12,399 bases of DNA. Origin: DASZHJ01 sp035581425 (GTDB taxonomy: Bacteria > Pseudomonadota > Alphaproteobacteria > ATCC43930 > CGMCC-115725). A program made the position numbers and the translations under genes. This document shows, one piece after another, positions 6,303 through 12,399 of this stretch. The stretch covers positions 1 through 12,399 of the forward strand of contig DATJVP010000059.1 of assembly GCA_035581425.1 (NCBI GenBank), read 5' to 3'. Position 1 is the first letter of the stretch. Each line of letters opens with the position of its first letter. The notes below the pieces were generated by a model, which was not told the origin of the DNA, did no database searches, and worked only from the letters and a program-made list of their open reading frames with translations.

Positions 6303-7490
6303 TTGGAGCGAGTGTCATCGCGACGGGAGCGGGTGCGCGTGCTGTCAACTGCATGCGGCGCTCATGCGCTGCACGACGGCTTCACCGATACGCTCTACGT
6401 GCTGCTGCCGATCCTGCAAATCGTATTCGGCCTTGGCTACGCCGAGGTAGGGGTCCTGCGCGCGCTTTACGCTGGCACGATGGCCGGCCTGCAGGTCCCG
6501 TCGGCGGCGCTGTCGCGTCGGTTCGGCCCCGCAATGATTCTCGCGGCCGGGACCTCGATCGCCGGGGCGGGCTATTTGTGCCTCGGGATAAGCGACGGCC
6601 TTGCGATGCTGGCGATCGCACTCATTCTCGGAGGCATCGGATCGAGTACTCAGCATCCGATCGCTTCAAGCCTCATTGCCACTGCCTACGAGGGAAGTCG
6701 GTCGCGAGACGCACTCGGGACCTACAATTTCGCCGGGGATCTCGGAAAGATGGCGCTCCCCGCGCTTGGCGCCTGCCTCATCGCCGCGAGTTCTTGGCGT
6801 GCTGCGAGCGCCATCATCGGCCTGATGGGCCTCCTCGGGGCAATTGCGGTCATGCTGAGTTTGCGCTCCATGACGACCTCGAGAGCCGGCCAATCCGAGG
6901 GAAATACGAAACGGGAAATGGCTGGCGCGGGTACGCTGTTACAGCGCAGGGGATTCGGCTTGCTGCTCACGATCGGTATCATCGACAGCGCGACGCGGAT
7001 GGGCTTTCTAACCTTCCTGCCATTTCTCCTGCGGGCGAAGGGCGCTGACGTGCCGGATATCGGTATCGCGTTATCTCTGCTCTTCGCGGGGGGCGCGGCT
7101 GGCAAACTCGTTTGCGGCTTTCTGGGCGGACGGATCGGCGTGCTGCCGACCGTGCTGATCACGGAGGGAGCAACCGCCGCGGCAATCATAGCCTTGCTCC
7201 CGATGCCTTTGATGGCCACCTTTGCCCTCTTGCCCGTCGTAGGCGTCGCTCTCAACGGAACCTCTTCGGTGCTCTACGGAACGGTGCCGGAGCTTGTCGC
7301 GCCGGAAAGAAGGGAGACTGCCTTCGGGATCTTTTACACCGCGACGATCGGCGGAGGCGCTTTATCCCCGATCTTCTACGGGATCGTCGGGGATGCAATC
7401 GGTCTACCGATGACGGTTCTTGCGATCGCGGCGGTGGTGCTCGTTACTCTTCCACTCGCATGGGCGTTAAATCCCATGCTGCGCGCCTGA
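6303..7490 (+). CDS. MFS transporter, fosmidomycin-resistance-like
   Basis: This 395-aa inner-membrane protein has about twelve hydrophobic segments. Its N-terminus (GAHALHDGFTDTLYVLLPILQ, residues 19-39) has the 'H..hD.....LP.L' pattern of the Fsr (fosmidomycin-resistance) branch of the major facilitator superfamily. AALSRRFGPAMILAAG is the cytoplasmic loop between helices 2 and 3 typical of MFS. GGIGSSTQHPIASSLIA and TYNFAGDLGKMALPALGA, with a loop between the halves at about 195-215, also fit. These pumps export small drugs or metabolites in exchange for protons; the natural substrate here is unknown. The start is a TTG at 6303 with GAGGG seven bases upstream. GTG codons at 6312 and just after are alternatives that would remove only a few basic residues. 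The acetyltransferase gene begins immediately after the TGA stop. Confidence 0.88.
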   Translation: MERVSSRRERVRVLSTACGAHALHDGFTDTLYVLLPILQIVFGLGYAEVGVLRALYAGTMAGLQVPSAALSRRFGPAMILAAGTSIAGAGYLCLGISDGLAMLAIALILGGIGSSTQHPIASSLIATAYEGSRSRDALGTYNFAGDLGKMALPALGACLIAASSWRAASAIIGLMGLLGAIAVMLSLRSMTTSRAGQSEGNTKREMAGAGTLLQRRGFGLLLTIGIIDSATRMGFLTFLPFLLRAKGADVPDIGIALSLLFAGGAAGKLVCGFLGGRIGVLPTVLITEGATAAAIIALLPMPLMATFALLPVVGVALNGTSSVLYGTVPELVAPERRETAFGIFYTATIGGGALSPIFYGIVGDAIGLPMTVLAIAAVVLVTLPLAWALNPMLRA

Positions 7491-7958
7491 ATGGAGACGG
7501 GTTCAGACACCATGGAAACGGCAATGCCACTTACGATCCGAGCAGCGACGGCGACGGATAAAGACGCCGTCGCGCGCCTTTGGACGCGCGCGGGGTTGAC
7601 GACCAGCTACAACGACCCCGGCGAGGATTTCAGCTTCGCACTGGGGAGAGACGGTTCAGACGTTCTTGTCGGCGTCTCCGACGGGAAGGTCGTTGCGTCG
7701 GTTATGGTCGGCCACGATGGGCATCGGGGCTGGCTCTATTACGTCGCGGTCGATCCCCGCTGCCGGAAGCGCGGCTACGGCGGCGCGATCGTCGAGGCCG
7801 GCGAGCGATGGCTGTCGGAGCGGCAGATCCGCAAGGTCCTGCTACTCGTGCGCGACACGAACACCGCCGTCGTGGGGTTCTATGAGAGCTTGCAATACGA
7901 GGTGGCTCCGCGGGTCGTGATGCAGAAGTGGCTGGTGCCGCGGCCTTCGGCGGCTTGA
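7491..7958 (+). CDS. GNAT-family acetyltransferase, YpeA-like
   Basis: The product is up to 155 aa and has one GNAT fold. Central features are SYNDPGEDF (residues 39-47) and VMVGHDGHRGWLYYVAVDP (71-89), both characteristic of E. coli YpeA. The acetyl-CoA pyrophosphate loop is R92-K-R-G95-Y-G97 (R-x-x-G-x-G). VLLLVRDTNTAVVGFYESLQYE near the C-terminus gives the usual Asn and Tyr of the active-site half. It would move an acetyl group from acetyl-CoA to an amine, target unknown, in the cytosol. The longest start, ATG 7491, directly follows the TGA of the MFS gene, suggesting translational coupling. An internal ATG at 7524 (MPLTIRAAT) fits the family N-terminus better and has GGAAA upstream, so the true protein may be 144 aa. 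The pairing with an exporter could reflect resistance to an amine compound, but that is inference. Confidence 0.88.
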   Translation: METGSDTMETAMPLTIRAATATDKDAVARLWTRAGLTTSYNDPGEDFSFALGRDGSDVLVGVSDGKVVASVMVGHDGHRGWLYYVAVDPRCRKRGYGGAIVEAGERWLSERQIRKVLLLVRDTNTAVVGFYESLQYEVAPRVVMQKWLVPRPSAA

Positions 7959-7983
7959 CGGCATCGATCGGCGTCTTGCCGGC

Positions 7984-9684
7984 TTAACGGGGCTGCTCGG
8001 GCGATTGGGTGGGAGGCATGCGACGACGTCGGACCGCGATTTCTTTGAGACGGCTGGACTGCAACTCGCCGGCCGCCTCCAACACCGGATACGCGACCGA
8101 GCAAATGTGCGAGTGTATCCGCTTCAGATCGCGGAGCACGTCGAGGTGCAGCGAGCTGGTCTCGATGCTCTCGGGCCGCCCCTGGCGGAGCCGCGCGAAG
8201 TGACTCTCGGCGGCTGCGCGCTCGGCTTCGCGTATCTGCACCTTCTCGCGCAATAGCTGCCGCGCAATCGCGACTTCGCCCGACATGAATACGCCGAGCG
8301 CGAGCTTCAGGTTATCGAGCACCCGCTGGTGGAGCGCGCCGATTTCGCCCGCGCCTTCCTCCGAGAACTTGAGACGGTTTCTGATCTTCTTGCTGGCGAG
8401 CTCCATCAGGTTCTTGTCGATGATGTCGCCGATGTGCTCGAGGTTGATCGAGAAAGCAATGATCTCCATCGCGCGCCGCCCGTTCGGGCCGTCGAGGCTC
8501 TCGCGCGTAATCTCGGTCACGTAGAGCTTGATCGCCTCATGCAAGCGATCGACGATGTTGTCCATCCGCTCGATCTCGTGCACGAGCCCGCGGTCATCCG
8601 TCAGGAATGCGGTCATGGTCTGGCGCAGCATGCTCTCGACGATGTCACCCATGTGCATAACCTCGCGCGCGGCGCAGGTGAGCGCAATCGCGGGCGTCGG
8701 CAGCACGGACGCATCGAGGTATAGCGGCGTCGAGGGATCGGCCGGCTTTTTCCCCTCCGGAAGCAGCCGGATCAGCAGCGAGGCGAGCTGATTCAGCGGC
8801 AGGATGAAGATCGCCGCCAGTGCGACATTGAAGGCCGTGTGGAAGTCCGCCGCCTGGCGCGCCGGATTGACGTCGACCCATGCCACGAACGCCGCGAGCG
8901 GATGCAGGAAAGGGAGCACCAGGGCGCAGCCTACGAGCCGGTTGAGCAGATTGCCCAGCGGCAAACGCTGCGCCATCGGATCGCGCGAGCCGCCAGCCGC
9001 GAACACCGGGTTGATGGCGCTGCCGAGATTGGCACCGAGCACGAGCGCGATCGCTCCCGGCGGCGAGATGAAGCCCGAGTAGGCAAGCGACATCGTGAGA
9101 ACGACGACAGCCACGCTCGAATGCGCGGCCCAGGCAAAGACCGTACCCAGCAGGACGCACAGTATCGGCTCGTTGGTCACCACTGCGAGGAGCGCGCGTA
9201 CTCCCGGCGCGACCTCGGCCGGCGCAAGGCTCCCGAGCAGAATGTGCAAGGAGAGCAGCATGAGCCCGAGTCCGATCGACACTCTGCCGAGATCGCGGAT
9301 GCGCGTCCGCGCGCTGTTCTTGAAGGCAATTACGCCCGCGAACAGCAAGAGCGGCGACGCCAAGGAAACGTCGAAGGAGAGCACCTGCACGATCAGGGTG
9401 GTGCCGACGTTGGCGCCCAGCATGATCGCCAACGCGGCCGACAGTGTTATTACACCGTCGGCAGTGAAGGAGGTCGTCATCAGCGCCGTGGCGGTGCTGC
9501 TCTGGAGGAGTGCGGTTACCGCCGCTCCGAGGACGAAGGCCCGAAATCGATTCCGGAGTGCCCGGCCAAGGAAGCGGCGAAGCTCGGCGCCGTAGGCGCG
9601 CATGATCCCGCTCTGGACCATGTGAAGGCCCCAGAGGAGCAGGGCCACGCCTCCGATTAGGTCGAGGAGGACAATGCCATTCAA
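7984..9684 (-). CDS. Na+/phosphate cotransporter with C-terminal PhoU-like domain
   Basis: The product is 566 aa from the TTG at 9684. The N-terminal half is a Na/Pi cotransporter (PF02690 type) with two related repeats. The first has QSSTAT (residues 61-66) and GANVGTT (90-96). The second has AHSSVAVVV and GANLGSAINP. The C-terminal third is helical and PhoU-like (MHMGDIVESMLRQTM, IERMDNIVDRLHEAIKLY, INLEHIGDIIDKNLMELA, DLKRIHSHICSVAYPVL). It imports inorganic phosphate with sodium at the inner membrane, and the PhoU-like part is thought to modulate it. The start is chosen because LNGIVLLDLIGG matches the MNG...LLDL start of relatives and a GAGAGGG lies nine bases upstream. The in-frame ATG at 9726 and the longer start at 9834 lack a binding site. 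It converges with the acetyltransferase gene, 25 bases away. Confidence 0.9.
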   Translation of the reverse strand: MNGIVLLDLIGGVALLLWGLHMVQSGIMRAYGAELRRFLGRALRNRFRAFVLGAAVTALLQSSTATALMTTSFTADGVITLSAALAIMLGANVGTTLIVQVLSFDVSLASPLLLFAGVIAFKNSARTRIRDLGRVSIGLGLMLLSLHILLGSLAPAEVAPGVRALLAVVTNEPILCVLLGTVFAWAAHSSVAVVVLTMSLAYSGFISPPGAIALVLGANLGSAINPVFAAGGSRDPMAQRLPLGNLLNRLVGCALVLPFLHPLAAFVAWVDVNPARQAADFHTAFNVALAAIFILPLNQLASLLIRLLPEGKKPADPSTPLYLDASVLPTPAIALTCAAREVMHMGDIVESMLRQTMTAFLTDDRGLVHEIERMDNIVDRLHEAIKLYVTEITRESLDGPNGRRAMEIIAFSINLEHIGDIIDKNLMELASKKIRNRLKFSEEGAGEIGALHQRVLDNLKLALGVFMSGEVAIARQLLREKVQIREAERAAAESHFARLRQGRPESIETSSLHLDVLRDLKRIHSHICSVAYPVLEAAGELQSSRLKEIAVRRRRMPPTQSPEQPR

Positions 9685-9872
9685 TGCCGAAGACCCTCTC
9701 TCTATTCGAACGAACGCTACGCCCATAAAATCAAAACGTAAAAGCCAAATTATCGGCGCGATGAGCCGGGTCAATCCCCGACGGCACGCCCGGCCTGTCG
9801 AGTCGGTGTAGCGATCGCATGCGGTCGGGTCCAATAACGCTGATTGTCATGGAAAGCTCGAGATCGCGACAG
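9685..9872. other. Upstream region of the phosphate transporter gene
   Basis: These 188 bases lie between two minus-strand genes. On the minus strand a TTGACC at 9774-9769 is followed, 16 bases later, by TAATTT at 9752-9747 in a clearly AT-rich patch (about 9720-9755). That is a possible but imperfect sigma-70 promoter for the transporter. No clear pair of Pho-box half sites is present. The spacing suggests the transporter has its own promoter and is not merely read through from the cyclase-TPR gene. Confidence 0.3.
9694..9703 (-). promoter_or_regulatory. Ribosome binding site supporting the TTG start at 9684
   Basis: On the minus strand AGAGAGAGGG occupies 9703-9694, nine bases before TTG at 9684-9682. 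With the family N-terminus this favours the TTG over upstream candidates. Confidence 0.45.
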
Positions 9873-11288
9873 TCAGTTCGGCGATTCGATCACGCCGTCG
9901 GAGCGCCTCGCCTCCGGCGTGAGATTGGCTGCGAGGGCGAAATATTGCTGGGCGGCGCTCTCGTCTCCCTTGGCGCGCAGAAGGAGCGCGTAGTTGTAGT
10001 GCGCCTCGGGATCCGTGGGGCGAAGGGCGAGTGCCCGCCGGTAATGCGGCTCGGCTTCGTCGAGGCAGCCTTGCGTGTGCAGAAGTGCCGCCAGATTGTT
10101 GTGCGCCTCCGAATAGTCTGGCCACAGCGCCAGCGCCTGCTCGTAGTGCTTCTGAGCGGCGACGATCTGGCCGCCGTCCTCGAGCAGCAGCGCGAAATTG
10201 TAGTGCGCCTCGGGATAGTCCGGTCGCAGCCGCAACGCCTCGCGAAAGTGCTCGCGCGCCGCTTCGTGCTTTGCGGTCTTGTGCAGGTGGATTGCAAAAT
10301 CGTTGTGCGCCTCCGCATAGGTCGGACGCAGTTCCAGCGTGCGCAGATAGCAAGCCTCTGCCCCGGCGTCGTCGCCGCGAGCCTTCAGAATATTGGCGAG
10401 AGCATGATGCGCGACCGCATAGTCCGGGCGCTGCTCGATCGACGTCGCGAGGTGCTCGACGGCGCCCGCAAGCTTGCCCTGAGCCGCCAGCAGGAGGCCG
10501 TAGTTATAGTGCGCCTCGGGATAATCCCTGCGAAGCTGCAATGCCTCGCGGTAATGGGCCGCGGAGTCCTGCTCTTGGCTCAAGTGGCGCAAGACGACGG
10601 CGAGGTTATTGTGCGCCTCGGCATAGTCCGGACGGCGCTTTATCGCCTCGCCATACCAGCGCGCCTCCTCCTCTTGCTCGGCGCGCGACGGTCCCGCCGA
10701 TTTGAGTCCGCGCAGAAAAGCCTCCTCGGCCGAAATCTGATCCGCCGCATGGCTCGTCGTCGCCTGTCGGTCGACCGAGATCACGCGATAAAGACTTCGC
10801 TCAGCGAGGTGATCGCCCTTGAGCGCGAAGCGACCGGCGGGCTCGTAGAAATAGACCGGCAAGTCGAGCAACTCCAACACCGTCTCCGTGACCAGCAGCG
10901 TTCCCGGCGCAGCCGAGCTCTCCACGCGCTTCGCAAGCCCAATTGCGCGTCCGATCCAGGAGGTGCCCCGCTCGAGCGGCGTGCATTCGCCGTAGTGGCA
11001 GCCCAGGCGAAGCTGAGGTCGTCCGCTCGCGTGCAAGGGCGCGCCGCGATCCCAGGCCTCGATCAGGGAGAGGCCGAATTGCGTCGCCACATCGGCGCTT
11101 TCGAACAGGAACAAGTGGCCGTCGCCGGTGAAGTTCTGGTGCTGCGCCCCGAATCGCGCGGCCTCGGCTTCCGCGGTCTGCCGATAGGCATCGACCAGTG
11201 CGACCGCACGATCTTTCGACAGCGCCACCCAAGCCGCGGAGTGGCGTTCCAGATCAGTAAAAATGGCCGCATAGAGTCGCTTTTGCAC
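9873..11288 (-). CDS. Class III cyclase-like domain fused to seven TPR repeats
   Basis: The product is 471 aa, has no membrane segment and is probably cytosolic. Residues 1-165 are a class III adenylate/guanylate cyclase homology domain. It has IFTDLERHSAAW with D12 and TGDGHLFLF with D56, the two metal-binding Asp spaced 44 residues apart as in Rv1625c. GRAIGLAKRVESS (113-125) contains the conserved Arg (R121), and APGTLLV and GRFALKGDHLAERSLYRVI close the fold. By my alignment the purine-specifying Lys and Asp become N52 and S110, and the transition-state Asn becomes G117, so classical cAMP synthesis is doubtful. After a linker rich in Glu, residues 222-459 hold seven 34-residue TPR units ending in LRPD/T-type turns, a protein-binding solenoid. 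GTG 11288 is chosen because AGGAG lies seven bases upstream; TTG 11306 is the longer alternative. Confidence 0.88.
   Translation of the reverse strand: MQKRLYAAIFTDLERHSAAWVALSKDRAVALVDAYRQTAEAEAARFGAQHQNFTGDGHLFLFESADVATQFGLSLIEAWDRGAPLHASGRPQLRLGCHYGECTPLERGTSWIGRAIGLAKRVESSAAPGTLLVTETVLELLDLPVYFYEPAGRFALKGDHLAERSLYRVISVDRQATTSHAADQISAEEAFLRGLKSAGPSRAEQEEEARWYGEAIKRRPDYAEAHNNLAVVLRHLSQEQDSAAHYREALQLRRDYPEAHYNYGLLLAAQGKLAGAVEHLATSIEQRPDYAVAHHALANILKARGDDAGAEACYLRTLELRPTYAEAHNDFAIHLHKTAKHEAAREHFREALRLRPDYPEAHYNFALLLEDGGQIVAAQKHYEQALALWPDYSEAHNNLAALLHTQGCLDEAEPHYRRALALRPTDPEAHYNYALLLRAKGDESAAQQYFALAANLTPEARRSDGVIESPN
9912..10625 (-). repeat. Seven in-frame 102-bp TPR-coding repeats
   Basis: The TPR section is an exact-period tandem repeat. 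The marker gtgcgcctc (encoding E-A-H on the minus strand) begins at 9999, 10101, 10203, 10305, 10509 and 10611, and a divergent copy (atgcgcgac) sits at 10407. Every step is 102 bases, or 34 codons, with no insertion or deletion. Each unit begins Y/D-x-E-A-H-x-N and ends in a short Arg/Pro turn, except that the third has V-A-H-H. Between units the DNA differs at many places, so this is an old protein repeat rather than a recent amplification. Confidence 0.9.
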
Positions 11289-11295
11289 CGTTCGA

Positions 11296-11300
11296 CTCCT
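11296..11300 (-). promoter_or_regulatory. Ribosome binding site deciding the GTG start at 11288
   Basis: On the minus strand AGGAG at 11300-11296 precedes GTG at 11288-11286 by seven bases. It lies downstream of the alternative TTG at 11306, which has no comparable site. Confidence 0.7.
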
Positions 11301-11336
11301 GACCAATCGACTCTATACTATATCAAGTAAGCACCT
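11301..11336. promoter_or_regulatory. Short AT-rich divergent promoter region
   Basis: The 59 bases between the two divergent starts hold an AT-rich core (ctatactatatcaagtaa, about 11312-11329). On the plus strand TATACT at 11314-11319 could be a -10 element. On the minus strand TATAGT or TATAGA could serve the cyclase gene. Good -35 boxes are not apparent. The two promoters must overlap, so their genes may be co-regulated or may compete. Confidence 0.35.
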
Positions 11337-11342
11337 AGGAGG
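11337..11342 (+). promoter_or_regulatory. Strong ribosome binding site of the DUF4242 gene
   Basis: AGGAGG at 11337-11342, extended to AGGAGGAGG, lies five bases before ATG 11348. It is among the strongest sites in the window and suggests high translation of a small protein. Confidence 0.75.
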
Positions 11343-11347
11343 AGGTC

Positions 11348-11623
11348 ATGCCAAAATACATGGTCGAGCGGCGTCTTCCGGGATTCAAAGCGGAGCAGCT
11401 TCCAGCGGCGGCCGCTTTGGCAAAAAAAGCCACCGGCGAGATGAGCAAGGAGGGCGTGCCCATTCGCTATCTGGGCTCGACCTTCGTCCCCGGCGAGGAG
11501 CGCTGCCTCTGCATGTTCGAGGGTCCGTCCGCCGAAGCCGTTCGGCAGGCGAATGTACGCGCGGGCCTGCCGCTCGAACGCATCGTCGAGGCGACCAACA
11601 TCTCGCCGTCGGACGTCGATTAG
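11348..11623 (+). CDS. DUF4242 small protein (SCO4226 nickel-binding-like fold)
   Basis: The product is 91 aa and cytosolic, with no signal peptide. It has the DUF4242 pattern: a first strand MPKYMVERRLPG, a helix with LPAAAALAKKATGEMSKEGV, strands IRYLGSTFVPGEERCLCMFEGPSAEAVRQAN, and the closing RAGLPLERIVEA. This is a dimeric alpha-beta barrel (ferredoxin-like) fold. One characterised relative is the nickel-binding SCO4226 of Streptomyces. Whether this one binds metal is not shown here: the sequence has Cys residues in RCLCMF but no obvious His cluster. The family length (about 80-95 aa) fits. It is transcribed divergently from the cyclase-TPR gene and converges with the DUF1989 gene, 16 bases away. 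Its physiological role is unknown. Confidence 0.88.
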   Translation: MPKYMVERRLPGFKAEQLPAAAALAKKATGEMSKEGVPIRYLGSTFVPGEERCLCMFEGPSAEAVRQANVRAGLPLERIVEATNISPSDVD

Positions 11624-11639
11624 ATCCGTCGAGCCGTCC

Positions 11640-12399
11640 TCAAGGAGTGCTCTTCGGGCGCCACTCGATGATGCGCACGGGCGTCGGATTCCAGCCGTTG
11701 CAGGGATTGTAGCGCTGCGGGCAGTTCGAGATCGCCACCAGCACGTCGCGCTCGGCGCGGAGGTCGACGTAGTCGCCGGGCTCGGAGCGTCCGTCGACGA
11801 TCTCGGTAGAGCCGTCGGGCTTCACCGGCACGTACATGAACCAGTTGATGTTCGCGGGAATGTCGCGCGCCTCCATGCCGTGCTCGGCAAGCGCGGAGAT
11901 GAAATTGGCGCGGCAGCTCTCCGTTCCCTTGATGCCGTAGCGCGCGTAGTTGCTCTCCGCGCTGCAGCAGCCGCCGATCGTGTCGTGAAATCCGACCGTG
12001 TCCTCGGCCACCGACATCAGCACGTCGCCGAGATCGGAATAGAGCTTGAATCCCGCGCCGACATAGATCGACCGGTTGAGCTTGATCGTGTTCGCGGCGT
12101 TGTAGCGGTTGGTGTGGTTCGCGGCGTCATAGACCAGGAAATCGACGGCCTGCTGCCCCTCGAGGTCGATGATGCGGAGATGATCGCCGGCGTGGACCAC
12201 GCGGGAATAGGGACCGGGCTCGAGCACGCGGTCGCTCAACGCCGTGCCCGGGAACTGTAGCGCGCGGCCGAGCTTCGCATTGCCGACGCGGGCCTTCACC
12301 TCGGCCATGCGCCGCATCGCCTCCGCGCGCTTCTCCGCGGCGATGGCGCGCGAGCGTTCCGCGCGCTCTTCATCGCTGATGCCCGCACCTTCCAGAACG
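11640..12399 (-). CDS. DUF1989 (urea carboxylase-associated family) protein, 5' end outside window
   Basis: The reading frame stays open to the right edge, so the gene probably starts beyond it. An internal ATG at 12317 would give 225 aa. The DUF1989 hallmarks are clear: VVHAGDHLRIIDLEGQQAVDF, FLVYDAANHTNRYNAANTIK, LNRSIYVGAGFKLYSDLGDVLMSV, the metal-site-like HDTIGGCCS (about 11961-11987), RANFISALAEHGME, NINWFMYVPV, PGDYVDLRAERDVLVAISNCP and the terminal N-P-CNGWNPTPVRIIEW. Members are often encoded near urea carboxylase or allophanate hydrolase genes, and their biochemical role is poorly defined. No such genes are in this window, but upstream neighbours cannot be seen. The residues before 12317 (GISDEERAERSRAIAAEKRAEA) look like a charged helix in the same frame, which supports a longer N-terminus. 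Confidence 0.88.
   Translation of the reverse strand, partial: VLEGAGISDEERAERSRAIAAEKRAEAMRRMAEVKARVGNAKLGRALQFPGTALSDRVLEPGPYSRVVHAGDHLRIIDLEGQQAVDFLVYDAANHTNRYNAANTIKLNRSIYVGAGFKLYSDLGDVLMSVAEDTVGFHDTIGGCCSAESNYARYGIKGTESCRANFISALAEHGMEARDIPANINWFMYVPVKPDGSTEIVDGRSEPGDYVDLRAERDVLVAISNCPQRYNPCNGWNPTPVRIIEWRPKSTP

Noticed and set aside
7957..7975. Possible hairpin GACG...CGTC between the convergent acetyltransferase and transporter genes
   Set aside because: Only four outer base pairs form before a mismatch and no T run follows, so it is not convincing as a terminator.
9840..9855. TTGTCATGG resembling a Pho-box half site upstream of the phosphate transporter
   Set aside because: Only one imperfect half site is visible and no second copy occurs at the 11-base spacing that a PhoB dimer needs.
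9819..11330. A 503-codon plus-strand frame opposite the cyclase-TPR gene
   Set aside because: Its apparent repeats (VVRLGI..) are the complement of the TPR codons. The minus strand holds recognisable cyclase and TPR motifs.

Overview
The window is GC-rich chromosomal DNA (about 64% G+C by eye). Its gene families and signal-peptide styles point to an alphaproteobacterium, most likely a Hyphomicrobiales member of the Bradyrhizobium/Xanthobacteraceae type. This is an inference: there is no rRNA or tRNA to confirm it. Coding density is high and no gap exceeds about 225 bases. I see no tRNA, rRNA, CRISPR array, insertion sequence, phage gene or attachment site.

Layout, left to right. (a) 1-155: the C-terminal tail of a membrane protein, probably a TauE/SafE-type permease, followed by a small hairpin. 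(b) 207-1193: a lone periplasmic binding protein of the ABC_sub_bind (PF04392) type. (c) 1369-1707: a small conserved-looking hypothetical protein. (d) 1859-5016: a three-gene carbohydrate-type ABC importer operon (Tat-exported binding protein and two permeases) with no ATPase gene. (e) Minus strand, 6079 to 5042: a two-gene operon for two exported proteins, a cupin and a DUF1330 protein. (f) 6303-7958: an MFS exporter resembling fosmidomycin-resistance proteins, directly followed by a YpeA-like GNAT acetyltransferase. (g) Minus strand, 9684 to 7984: a Na+/phosphate cotransporter with a C-terminal PhoU-like domain. (h) Minus strand, 11288 to 9873: a protein with an N-terminal class III nucleotidyl-cyclase-like domain and seven regular TPR repeats. 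(i) 11348-11623: a DUF4242 protein. (j) Minus strand, 12399 to 11640: a DUF1989 protein that runs off the right edge.

Together these look like ordinary soil-alphaproteobacterial housekeeping and accessory uptake genes: two nutrient-binding systems, phosphate uptake, an efflux pump and several small exported or stress-type proteins. I do not see a clear undescribed multi-gene system. The item most worth following up is the cyclase-TPR protein. It keeps both metal-binding aspartates and the transition-state arginine, but in my from-memory alignment it has lost the purine-specifying Lys/Asp pair and the transition-state Asn, so it may be a sensor or an enzyme with altered activity. Three genes probably start at non-ATG codons (6303 TTG, 9684 TTG, 11288 GTG), and several starts chosen here are shorter than the longest open frame because a ribosome binding site or family N-terminus supports them.
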